Shown here: positions 14,423 through 21,678 of the stretch, in pieces | How the letters are laid out: every line of letters begins with the position of its first letter | How positions within the stretch are numbered: the first letter of the stretch is position 1 | Program-made: the position numbers and the translations under genes | Notes under the pieces: generated by a model | What the model was told of the DNA's origin: nothing | Database searches by the model: none | What the model saw: the letters and a program-made list of their open reading frames with translations, nothing else | Source of the DNA: UMGS1279 sp045534095 | GTDB taxonomy: Bacteria > Bacillota > Clostridia > Oscillospirales > Acutalibacteraceae | Direction of reading: 5' to 3' | Assembly: GCA_045534095.1 (NCBI GenBank) | Contig: JAZSJA010000113.1 | Coordinates: forward strand, 1 to 27,676 | DNA length: 27,676 bases

Positions 14423-16471
14423 ATGGCTGAAATTAAATATCCTGTTTTGGAAAAAAACGATGATAAAAGAGTAGTGAAGGTGCCTTTAAGGGAATACACT
14501 TTTGAGAAATCTTGCTTTCCCACCTCGGTTAAATCAATGGGGCAAGAGATTTTGAGTTCACCTATTCGAATAGTTTGCAAGGCAAATCAAAAGGACCAAG
14601 TCTTTGAGCCTGCCGAGGTTTTCGTTACCGATTACAAAGAGGATACCGTTAATCTGACCGCCACCATGGAAAGTGAAGTGTTTTTTATTAACACCAATAC
14701 GCGTGTGGAGGAGGATGGAGCATCCTTTGTTGATATGAGCCTTATGCCAAGAGGTCTTACCGTACCACAAATGTTCAATTTGGAGCCCCGTGTGTTCCAC
14801 AGAAGGGTTGTAGATAATCTGTGGCTCGAAATTCCCATAAAAAAGGAATGTGCCACCTACTATTCGGTGCCTATGTATACCCATGTTTATGGGGACATTG
14901 AATATCGTGATACCGATAAGGGAGAGCCTTGGCAGATTTCCTGGTCGGGGCTTGTTCCCAATACGGGATTCACCTCAACCTTTGCAAGCCAAATTATGCT
15001 AGCTAATGATGACGTTGGATTTGGTTTGTTCTTTTATAGTGATGAGCATTGGAACGTGAAGGATGATAAAAAAGCCTTTGAGGTAGAGGTGACCGAGGAT
15101 GAGTGCATTTTGCGTATTCATCTTTTGGATGGCGAGCCTGACCTTTGGAGAGGGCATACTACTGATGACGGTTCAATGTGGTTACACCCAATTTCTTTCC
15201 GATTTGGTTTTTCGGCTACCCCTTACCATGAACTTGCTCCTGCACCCTTTACCGAAAAAGCACTTCATATAGATTGCTTTAAAAAGGTACTTAATAATTA
15301 TGAGGAATTTTTATCTGCTCCCGTTGTGGAGGGAGATTTTGAAATTGGTTTTGACCGCCTTAAAAGGCTTGGTGTAGAGGTTTTATACATTCACGAAAAA
15401 TGGAACGATATTCAAAACTCTCCCATATTAACCGACCGAACAAAGGAAAGGGCTAAATATATAATAAGCGAATGTCATAAACGGGGAATAAAAGTAATTC
15501 CTTATTATGGCTTTGAAATCTCCAGCCTTTCACCATATTTTGGAAAATACGGAAATAAATGGAAGAGGGTGGCAGAGCCTGAAACACCTGATAAATCTTA
15601 TAATTGGAACAGATGGCCGGGACAAAGAGCTCTACACGTTTGTATGGATAGTGATTGGGCAGATATATTTGTTGAGGGTGTTATTAAGGTTATTGAGGAA
15701 TTTGGATTTGACGGTGTTTACCTCGATGGTACAATGATGCCTGTGCCATGTGCCAATGAAGCACATGGTTGTGGATATACAGATATGTCGGGCAAAAGGC
15801 ATCTGACCTATTCTCAAGACGGCACCCGCAAGGTTATAAAGGGTATTTATAAATACGTAAAAGAGCATGGCCTCATTATGAATTGCCATTGCAACGGTAC
15901 TATGAATCTTGCCGCAATTAGCTATTGCACTTCGGTTTGGGAGGGCGAAACTTTCCAAAGTCCCTTGCTTCATGGCGGAATTACTAAAATGCCGGGCGGT
16001 CATTTAAGAATGATTTTTGGCAGTAAGCATTTTGGTGTACCCGTTTATTCCCTTTGCTATTCTAATGATCCCGTTTGGACCTATCATAACGCCATAGCAA
16101 CTCAGCTTCTTCACAATTCTATGCCAAAGCCCGTTGATATTGGGGCTCCCTTAGAGGAAACTTCAAGGGTTTGGAAGGTTTACGATGCTTTCCCCATGGC
16201 TGAGTCTAAGTGGAAACCATATTATACCGATAATGGCGTTACCACCTCAGACAAAAGGGTAATGGTAAGCTATTACGATGCAGGCAGTAAAATTTTGGCA
16301 GTAGTAGCAGGCACCGAAAAGGGAATTGAAAGTGACGTAACCGTTGATTTTAGCGGTATAGGTGCAAAAAATCTTACCGATGCATTTACAGGTGAAAAAA
16401 TTTCCGACGGTTCATCTTACACCGCAAGGGTAGATGGCTTTGAGTTCAGACTTATTTTAGCAGATAAATAA
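14423..16471 (+). CDS. TIM-barrel glycosidase-like protein, DUF6067 type
   Basis: A 682-residue protein without signal peptide. An N-terminal beta-sandwich (about 1-280) is followed by a TIM barrel and a short beta domain at the end. Barrel marks include RFGFSATP near 257, VLYIHEKW, the GIKVIPYYG strand and FDGVYLDGT with D435. The PCANEAHGCGY block follows, then SVWEGE with E507 and E509. D435 and one of the two glutamates are the best candidates for catalytic residues. This arrangement matches DUF6067-type proteins, a poorly characterised glycoside hydrolase-like group. The ATG at 14423 has GGAGG eight bases upstream; an upstream in-frame ATG overlaps the promoter and is rejected. It follows rhaB but has its own promoter and terminator. 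Substrate unknown; a link to rhamnose-containing glycans is only suggested by proximity. Confidence 0.7.
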   Translation: MAEIKYPVLEKNDDKRVVKVPLREYTFEKSCFPTSVKSMGQEILSSPIRIVCKANQKDQVFEPAEVFVTDYKEDTVNLTATMESEVFFINTNTRVEEDGASFVDMSLMPRGLTVPQMFNLEPRVFHRRVVDNLWLEIPIKKECATYYSVPMYTHVYGDIEYRDTDKGEPWQISWSGLVPNTGFTSTFASQIMLANDDVGFGLFFYSDEHWNVKDDKKAFEVEVTEDECILRIHLLDGEPDLWRGHTTDDGSMWLHPISFRFGFSATPYHELAPAPFTEKALHIDCFKKVLNNYEEFLSAPVVEGDFEIGFDRLKRLGVEVLYIHEKWNDIQNSPILTDRTKERAKYIISECHKRGIKVIPYYGFEISSLSPYFGKYGNKWKRVAEPETPDKSYNWNRWPGQRALHVCMDSDWADIFVEGVIKVIEEFGFDGVYLDGTMMPVPCANEAHGCGYTDMSGKRHLTYSQDGTRKVIKGIYKYVKEHGLIMNCHCNGTMNLAAISYCTSVWEGETFQSPLLHGGITKMPGGHLRMIFGSKHFGVPVYSLCYSNDPVWTYHNAIATQLLHNSMPKPVDIGAPLEETSRVWKVYDAFPMAESKWKPYYTDNGVTTSDKRVMVSYYDAGSKILAVVAGTEKGIESDVTVDFSGIGAKNLTDAFTGEKISDGSSYTARVDGFEFRLILADK

Positions 16472-16478
16472 ATTATTC

Positions 16479-16523
16479 GATGGGGTGCTTAGTATTTTAA
16501 GCACTTCATCTTTTTATATTTTT
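16479..16523 (+). terminator. Rho-independent terminator after the second glycosidase gene
   Basis: GATGGGGTGCTTA at 16479-16491 pairs with TAAGCACTTCATC at 16498-16510 (two G-U wobbles), followed by TTTTTATATTTTT. It overlaps the 3' end of the convergent LCP-like gene; on the minus strand no good T-run follows. Confidence 0.88.
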
Positions 16524-17150
16524 AAGGGATTTGTAATTATCATAAAATTCTGTGTAGCTAATATCTGTTTCGCAGTTTCGCTTTAAAAACTTGTAGCTTT
16601 CGGGGGTGCATTCCTTCAAAAATTTAACGCACAACTCCTTTATAACGTAACAGTAATAGGATTTTCTTTCATCTGACGGATTTAGTTCGCTTGTAAGAAT
16701 TTCCCCTAAAGAAGCACCATACACTAAAAGCTTTTCGTTTTCCGCTATAATTTTTTTGTTTTTTGCAGGACTTGGGAGTCCGTAGGGAGTATCAATCTCA
16801 ACCCCGCCTAAATAATTTATAGTGTTTTCAAATCCGGTGATATCAAAGGTTATCTGTCGGGTGTTTTTTTCGTTAGCAGAAAGGTTTTCATTATGGGTTA
16901 CCAATAATTTTTGATTAGTTTCAGATATTTTCAAATTAAAGGCAACAGGGCAGTTTTCAATTTTTATAAAAAGGCTAACCTTTGGCATTTCTATTGTTGG
17001 TGAGTAGGGGACGGAGGAGTTGGTTTTTGCTACCATCTCGCTTTTATTTCCTTTGGGTATAAAAAGGTAAGACATAACCGCAAAAAACATAAAAAAGCAT
17101 ATTAAAAGGCTTATGAAACCTGTTAGAATATAATTGGTAAAATTTTTCAT
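16506..17150 (-). CDS. Membrane-anchored protein with a degenerate LytR-CpsA-Psr-like domain
   Basis: A 214-residue protein with one N-terminal membrane helix (about 9-30) and an outside domain. Residues 105-124, around GFENTINYLGGVEIDTPYG, closely resemble the segment of LCP proteins just before the lipid-pyrophosphate site, and LLVYGASLGEIL at 141-152 fits the following helix. LCP enzymes attach wall teichoic acids or capsule to peptidoglycan. Here the arginines and aspartates expected around the active site are not evident, and the domain is shorter than the usual 250 or more residues, so it may be a non-catalytic relative. The ATG follows AGGAG. It faces a polysaccharide module transcribed divergently 161 bases away, which supports a cell-envelope role. 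The family call is from pattern recognition only. Confidence 0.5.
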   Translation of the reverse strand: MKNFTNYILTGFISLLICFFMFFAVMSYLFIPKGNKSEMVAKTNSSVPYSPTIEMPKVSLFIKIENCPVAFNLKISETNQKLLVTHNENLSANEKNTRQITFDITGFENTINYLGGVEIDTPYGLPSPAKNKKIIAENEKLLVYGASLGEILTSELNPSDERKSYYCYVIKELCVKFLKECTPESYKFLKRNCETDISYTEFYDNYKSLKNIKR

Positions 17151-17248
17151 AATTTCTCCTGTAATGCATTTTTGCAGATAATTAAAGGTTTTGCTTATAT
17201 TTTTGTAGAAAAAAACAAAAAATATTCGGTTAAAATGTAAAAAAACAC

Positions 17249-17277
17249 TTGCAGACTTGATTTGATTATAGTATAAT
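17249..17277 (+). promoter_or_regulatory. SigA-type promoter of the polysaccharide module
   Basis: TTGCAG (17249-17254), a 17-base spacer and a perfect TATAAT (17272-17277), about 34 bases before the first ATG. Confidence 0.7.
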
Positions 17278-17311
17278 AAAGTAAATTATGACCATCTTTT
17301 GGAGGCACAAT

Positions 17312-18064
17312 ATGAACGAATTAACTTTATCAAGCTTAATAGGTATACTTAAAAAGAGTATTATCTATATTGTAATAGTTGCATTTTTATTTGCAGTAGG
17401 TGCGTACTGTTTTTGTAAATTCATCGCAGTACCAACGTATCAGTCCAGAACATCCTTTATTGCTGCTAACGGTGGCTTGAATCCTGAAAGCATAATAAAT
17501 GCTGATGAAACAAACAGTTCCGGCGTTTCATCAGGAGTTCAGATTGAAACTGCGGATATTTCGGTATCCAGAAACCTTCTTAATACCTATGTAAGTTTAT
17601 TTAAAACAAGAAACTTCTACGTAATGCTACAAGAAAAATGCCAAAGCTACGGTTTGCCCTATAGTCCTGATGCACTTCGCGGAATGGTTGGTGTTGCACG
17701 TAGATCTGAGGACGAATTGTTTATAGATTTTACCGTTACCTGCACTAATAAAGAGCATGCTGTAATTATTGCTAATGCGGTGTATGAAACAGGCGGTAAG
17801 TATATTTCTACAATACTACCTGCAGCTTACGTTATGCCCGTTGAGGATTCAGCCGGCAGAGCTTACCAAAACTATCCTACCACTATGTTTACTGTAGTTG
17901 TTTGGGCATTTCTTGGTGGCGTGTTAGTATTTATCATTGCCTTTATTATAAATTTCTTGGATAAAACTATTAAAGGCGAAAAAGATTTTTCGGAAAATTA
18001 CGATATTCCTATTTTAGGTAATATTCCCAACTTTAAGGCGGCTGCCAGAGAGGAGAATAAATAA
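17312..18064 (+). CDS. Wzz-type polysaccharide chain-length protein / tyrosine kinase activator
   Basis: A 250-residue membrane protein with two helices (about 16-37 and 190-216) around an outside domain, the layout of Wzz/CapA/YwqC proteins of Gram-positives. Such proteins set polysaccharide chain length and activate the partner BY-kinase through their cytoplasmic end. The short C-terminal tail, with a KGEKDFSENYDIPILGNIP stretch, is the kinase-contacting type. The ATG at 17312 has GGAGG seven bases upstream and is preferred to an in-frame ATG 24 bases earlier, which lacks one. It is three bases upstream of the kinase gene, and the four genes of the module form one transcript. Confidence 0.88.
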   Translation: MNELTLSSLIGILKKSIIYIVIVAFLFAVGAYCFCKFIAVPTYQSRTSFIAANGGLNPESIINADETNSSGVSSGVQIETADISVSRNLLNTYVSLFKTRNFYVMLQEKCQSYGLPYSPDALRGMVGVARRSEDELFIDFTVTCTNKEHAVIIANAVYETGGKYISTILPAAYVMPVEDSAGRAYQNYPTTMFTVVVWAFLGGVLVFIIAFIINFLDKTIKGEKDFSENYDIPILGNIPNFKAAAREENK

Positions 18065-18067
18065 GGT

Positions 18068-18781
18068 ATGAAAAAGGCTACAATTTATTATAAATCCAAA
18101 AGCTATTATGATGAGAAAAATATAGAGCCCGCTAACAGAACGGTGCCCTTTGCCGTTGTTGAATCATATAAAGCCATAAGAACAAATTTAATGTTTTTGC
18201 TTTCTCAAACCCGCAGTCATACCTTTGAGATTTCGAGTTCACTTCCCGGTGAGGGTAAATCTTCTTGTGCAGTTAACCTGGCCATAGCCTTTTCTCAGTT
18301 GGGCAGCAAAATTTTGCTTATAGACGCCGACCTTAGAAAACCTTCCGTTTATCGTAAACTTCGTTTACAGAATTCTAAAGGTTTAAGTTCCGTTTTGGTT
18401 GATTTTTGTACCTTTTCGGAAGCGGTTATGCAGATTAACACAAACTTTGACGTTTTGCTTTCAGGCCCTATTCCTCCCAACCCCTCTGAATTATTGGGTT
18501 CTGAGCAGATGACTCGTTTGCTTGATTCGGTTAAGGATAAATACGATTATATTATTATCGATACTCCCCCCATAAACGTTGTTTCGGATGCAGTTGTTTT
18601 AGCTGCTAAAACTGAGGGTATTGTTATGGTTGTTCAAGATAAGAAAACAACCCATGATGAATTCAAAAAAGCGGTTTCATCCCTTAGCTTTGCAGACGCA
18701 AGACTCCTTGGTGTAGTTCTTAACAGTAGTGCCGAGAAAAACGCCAAATACCCAACAAAATCCCATCGTTATCAGTATTAG
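18068..18781 (+). CDS. BY-family protein tyrosine kinase (CpsD/YwqD type)
   Basis: A 237-residue cytoplasmic bacterial tyrosine kinase. Walker A is PGEGKSS (60-66), Walker A' IDADLRKPS with D86 and D88, and Walker B IIIDTPP with D165. The C terminus ends in a small tyrosine cluster (Y228, Y235, Y237), the usual autophosphorylation region. Another tyrosine cluster lies at the very start (Y7, Y8, Y13, Y14), which is less usual. Together with the Wzz-like protein it regulates capsule or exopolysaccharide synthesis, and also often phosphorylates sugar-nucleotide enzymes such as the dehydratase encoded downstream. It overlaps neither neighbour; gaps are three bases on each side. Confidence 0.92.
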   Translation: MKKATIYYKSKSYYDEKNIEPANRTVPFAVVESYKAIRTNLMFLLSQTRSHTFEISSSLPGEGKSSCAVNLAIAFSQLGSKILLIDADLRKPSVYRKLRLQNSKGLSSVLVDFCTFSEAVMQINTNFDVLLSGPIPPNPSELLGSEQMTRLLDSVKDKYDYIIIDTPPINVVSDAVVLAAKTEGIVMVVQDKKTTHDEFKKAVSSLSFADARLLGVVLNSSAEKNAKYPTKSHRYQY

Positions 18782-18784
18782 TTT

Positions 18785-19498
18785 ATGTTTACCGATATTC
18801 ATACACATATACTTCATAGTATAGATGATGGACCGGAGTCATTTGATAAAACCAAAGAGCTTTTGAATAAGTCTATTCAAAACGGCGTGGATAAAATCGT
18901 GGTTACACCTCATTTTTACGCCGAAAAGCACTCTTTGAATGAGCGGCTTAAAACCTTAAAGGAACGGTATTCAAATCTTAAGGAATTTATATCTCAAAAC
19001 AAATTGCCCCTTTCCGTTTTAAGTGGTTTTGAGGTCAGATATTTTAAAGGAATTTCCCATATTGAAGATTTAGACAAGCTTTGTATAAACCAATCAGGAA
19101 ATTTATTGTTAGAACTTGCACCTTTGCCAATCACCGAAGACCTTTTGGACGAGATTTTAGATATGAGGTATGCAGGGTACAACGTAATCCTTGCACATAT
19201 TGAGCGATACACTAAAATACCCGGTTTTAAGTTGCTGAAGCCTCTTATTACACAGGGCGAAGTGGTTGCACAGTGTAACGGTGCTTCATTTATATCAGGC
19301 ACCTTCCAGCGTGCCGCATATAAGCTTTTAAAAGAGGGAATGGCATCGGTCATTGCAAGCGATACCCATTCTGTGGACCATCGTCCCCCAAACTTAAAAG
19401 AGGCTTATGATGCAATTGAGAAAAAGTTTAACTCTCGTGTAAAAAAACAGTTAATTTTCAAAGCTGACGAGCTATTTGATGGCTTTGTGAGAAAATAA
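18785..19498 (+). CDS. PHP-type protein tyrosine phosphatase (CpsB/YwqE type)
   Basis: A 237-residue metal-dependent phosphatase that removes phosphate from the BY-kinase and its targets. Metal ligands expected of the PHP fold are visible: H6 and H8 in DIHTHIL, H43 in TPHFY, H138 in HIERY, and D193 and H195 in SDTHS. Length matches CpsB/YwqE. It lies three bases after the kinase gene, the standard arrangement, and before the dehydratase gene. The start ATG follows the kinase stop closely, without a strong ribosome binding site, suggesting translational coupling. Confidence 0.92.
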   Translation: MFTDIHTHILHSIDDGPESFDKTKELLNKSIQNGVDKIVVTPHFYAEKHSLNERLKTLKERYSNLKEFISQNKLPLSVLSGFEVRYFKGISHIEDLDKLCINQSGNLLLELAPLPITEDLLDEILDMRYAGYNVILAHIERYTKIPGFKLLKPLITQGEVVAQCNGASFISGTFQRAAYKLLKEGMASVIASDTHSVDHRPPNLKEAYDAIEKKFNSRVKKQLIFKADELFDGFVRK

Positions 19499-19517
19499 AA
19501 CAGGAAGGAAGAACTTT

Positions 19518-21419
19518 GTGCCAAAAATTAAATTGCGTATAAAATCCCTAAGGATACCGCTAATCTTTGTGGCAGATATATTACTTATAACACTTTCCTT
19601 TTTTGCAGTCTATAGTTTTGCTTCTCAAAGAGATGGAACGAGTCAAGGCTTCTCCGATATTATATTGTCGGGTGGTTGTTACGTTTTAATAACAGCGGCT
19701 AGTTTGTTGTTGTTTGGATGTTATAAAAGAGACGTTCTTGCAAAACTCTCCCAATCAATAATAAGACTTGCTGTTTCTTTTGTGGTTTCCCAAACCACTT
19801 GCTTCTTACTTTTTGATAACAGTTCGTTTTTCAAAATAAAAATGAGAATAGGAATGTTGATTTTAGCTCTCTCGGCTTCCTGTTCGGTTTTTGCTTTGCA
19901 CATTATTCAAGAGGTTCTCAGAACTCATTTCTTGAAGAAGCTTGAGGTACAGCCAACAACCACACCTACTCTTATCGTTGGTGCCGGATTTACGGGTAAG
20001 ATGGTTTATAACGAGCTTATCAACGATAAAAATAGCGGACTTACTCCCATTTGCTTTGTTGATGATAGCCGAGAGCTTATTTCTAAAAAGGTTTGCGGAC
20101 TTGACGTTTACGGCCCCGTAATGCTATTACCTGAGCTTTGCAAAAAACATAATATCAAGATGATAGTCTTTGCGATTCCCTCCTGTCCTTCTGAAAAAAA
20201 AGCTCGTATTTTGTCTATGTGCAACAGTACGGGTTGTGATATAAGAATAATCCCGTCGGTTGACGAGCTTCAACATGGTACCGCCTTTTTCAAGCAAGCT
20301 CGCACCATTAACGTTGAACAGTTGTTAGGCAGAGATGCAATAAATATTGAAAATGATCAGGTTTCCCAAAATTTGCGTGATAAGGTTTGTCTTGTTACGG
20401 GTGGTGGCGGTTCAATAGGCTCGGAGCTTTGCCGTCAGATTGTTTTAATGCAACCCAAAAAGGTTGTTATCGTTGATATTTATGAAAATAACGCCTATGA
20501 CATACAGCAAGAACTTATCCGTCAGGGATATGCTGCCAGCATTTGCGTAGAAATCGCTTCGGTTCGTGATAAAAAGAAAATGAGCCTCCTTTTTGAAAAA
20601 TATCAGTTTGATATAATTTTCCATGCGGCGGCACATAAGCACGTTCCTTTGATGGAAACAAATCCCGAAGAGGCAATTAAAAATAACGTTATGGGTACAT
20701 ATAACGTTGCTCATTTAGCCCATAAGTTTAACGTTAAAAAAATGGTGCTTATTTCTACCGATAAGGCTGTAAATCCCACCAACGTTATGGGTGCAAGTAA
20801 ACGTGTTTGCGAAATGGTAATGCAGTATATGGCACAAACCCATTTAAACACTAAGTATACCTCTGTGCGTTTTGGTAACGTGTTAGGTTCAAACGGTTCG
20901 GTTATTCCCCTTTTCACCAAGCAAATTGAGGCGGGTGGTCCTGTAACCGTTACACACCCTGATATTATTCGTTATTTTATGACAATTCCCGAGGCAGTTT
21001 CCTTGGTTTTGGAAGCAGGTACAATGTCTACCGGTGGTGAAACCTTTGTTTTAGATATGGGCGAGCCGGTTAAAATAGTTACTCTTGCTGAAAATCTTAT
21101 TAAAATGTATGGCTACGAGCCATATAAAGAAATGCCTATAGAGTTCTGTGGTTTAAGAAAGGGTGAAAAGCTTTACGAGGAGCTTTTACTCAGTACAGAA
21201 AATCTAAAGGAAACACATAATAAGAAAATTTTTATTATGGATCAGGGAAATATCGATTGCGATAATTTTAAAAGCCAGCTGCAAAATATTTTTGATTCTG
21301 CGACCCTTAATGATTCAAAGGCGGTTGTTGATGCACTTCACACAATTGTGCCGGAATTCAAAAATCCGGAAGAGGTAAACGGAATAAAAGCTACGGCTGA
21401 AATATACTTTTTAAAATAA
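19518..21419 (+). CDS. Membrane NDP-sugar 4,6-dehydratase (PglF/WbpM/CapD type)
   Basis: A 633-residue inner-membrane protein. About four helices at the N terminus precede a CoA/NAD-binding-like domain (LIVGAGFTGKMVYNEL near 153-168) and a C-terminal SDR dehydratase with the loop TGGGGSIGSE (294-303). The catalytic part reads STDKAVNPTNVMGASKR, where the Tyr of the usual YxxxK is Met (M424-x3-K428), as in the long WbpM/PglF enzymes. It converts a UDP-N-acetylhexosamine to its 4-keto-6-deoxy form for rare amino sugars of surface glycans. It starts with GTG, after AAGGAAG. It is last in the polysaccharide module, and a terminator overlaps its stop codon. The exact sugar is not assignable. Confidence 0.92.
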   Translation: MPKIKLRIKSLRIPLIFVADILLITLSFFAVYSFASQRDGTSQGFSDIILSGGCYVLITAASLLLFGCYKRDVLAKLSQSIIRLAVSFVVSQTTCFLLFDNSSFFKIKMRIGMLILALSASCSVFALHIIQEVLRTHFLKKLEVQPTTTPTLIVGAGFTGKMVYNELINDKNSGLTPICFVDDSRELISKKVCGLDVYGPVMLLPELCKKHNIKMIVFAIPSCPSEKKARILSMCNSTGCDIRIIPSVDELQHGTAFFKQARTINVEQLLGRDAINIENDQVSQNLRDKVCLVTGGGGSIGSELCRQIVLMQPKKVVIVDIYENNAYDIQQELIRQGYAASICVEIASVRDKKKMSLLFEKYQFDIIFHAAAHKHVPLMETNPEEAIKNNVMGTYNVAHLAHKFNVKKMVLISTDKAVNPTNVMGASKRVCEMVMQYMAQTHLNTKYTSVRFGNVLGSNGSVIPLFTKQIEAGGPVTVTHPDIIRYFMTIPEAVSLVLEAGTMSTGGETFVLDMGEPVKIVTLAENLIKMYGYEPYKEMPIEFCGLRKGEKLYEELLLSTENLKETHNKKIFIMDQGNIDCDNFKSQLQNIFDSATLNDSKAVVDALHTIVPEFKNPEEVNGIKATAEIYFLK

Positions 21420-21447
21420 CAGCTTGCAAAAGCTGTTATTTTGCTTT
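21418..21447 (+). terminator. Terminator at the end of the polysaccharide module
   Basis: AACAGCTT-GCAA-AAGCTGTT, a perfect eight-base stem at 21418-21437, followed by ATTTTGCTTT. The left arm includes the stop codon of the dehydratase gene. Confidence 0.8.
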
Positions 21448-21450
21448 AAT

Positions 21451-21464
21451 TGCATAAATATGCA
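21451..21464. promoter_or_regulatory. ARG-box-like operator 1
   Basis: TGCATAAATATGCA, six-base perfect arms with an AA centre. It resembles the ARG box bound by ArgR with arginine and lies upstream of argG. An identical copy starts 32 bases on. Confidence 0.65.
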
Positions 21465-21482
21465 GAAATGCGTGTAAAAATA

Positions 21483-21496
21483 TGCATAAATATGCA
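21483..21496. promoter_or_regulatory. ARG-box-like operator 2
   Basis: TGCATAAATATGCA, identical to the first copy, with starts 32 bases apart, which is about three helical turns and would place both on the same DNA face. Confidence 0.65.
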
Positions 21497-21534
21497 AAAG
21501 CTCACAAACTGTTGTCAAAGTGTACAAAAAGGGC

Positions 21535-21554
21535 GGCTTTTTAGGTCAAAAGCC
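21535..21554 (+). other. Hairpin between the ARG boxes and the argG promoter
   Basis: GGCTTTT-TAGGTC-AAAAGCC, a perfect seven-base stem in the non-coding space between the upstream boxes and the promoter. A TATAAT at 21557-21562 follows but has no -35 box at normal spacing. Role unknown. Confidence 0.3.
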
Positions 21555-21606
21555 TATATAATGTGGGATTTTTGATAAAAAATAAAAGAAAATTTATTAA
21601 AAAGGG

Positions 21607-21635
21607 TTGACAAATCATATTTTTTATTGCATAAT
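21607..21635 (+). promoter_or_regulatory. SigA-type promoter of the arginine operon
   Basis: A perfect TTGACA (21607-21612), a 17-base spacer and CATAAT (21630-21635). The -10 box lies within ARG-box-like operator 3. Transcription would start near 21642, about 37 bases before the argG ATG. Confidence 0.8.
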
Positions 21636-21641
21636 TATACA
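21628..21641. promoter_or_regulatory. ARG-box-like operator 3 overlapping the -10 box
   Basis: TGCATAATTATACA, palindromic at 12 of 14 positions. It covers the -10 box and the expected start point, the classical position for ArgR repression. Confidence 0.65.
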
Positions 21642-21678
21642 CGTGATTTGAATAATATTTCATTTGGAGGAATTTGAA

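Noticed and set aside
21451..21496. Two identical 14-base repeats as a CRISPR fragment or replication iterons
   Set aside because: Only two copies, palindromic, and placed directly upstream of an arginine operon with a third variant on its promoter; ARG boxes explain them better.
21557..21562. TATAAT as a second argG promoter
   Set aside because: No acceptable -35 box at 16-18 bases, and a much better promoter lies downstream.
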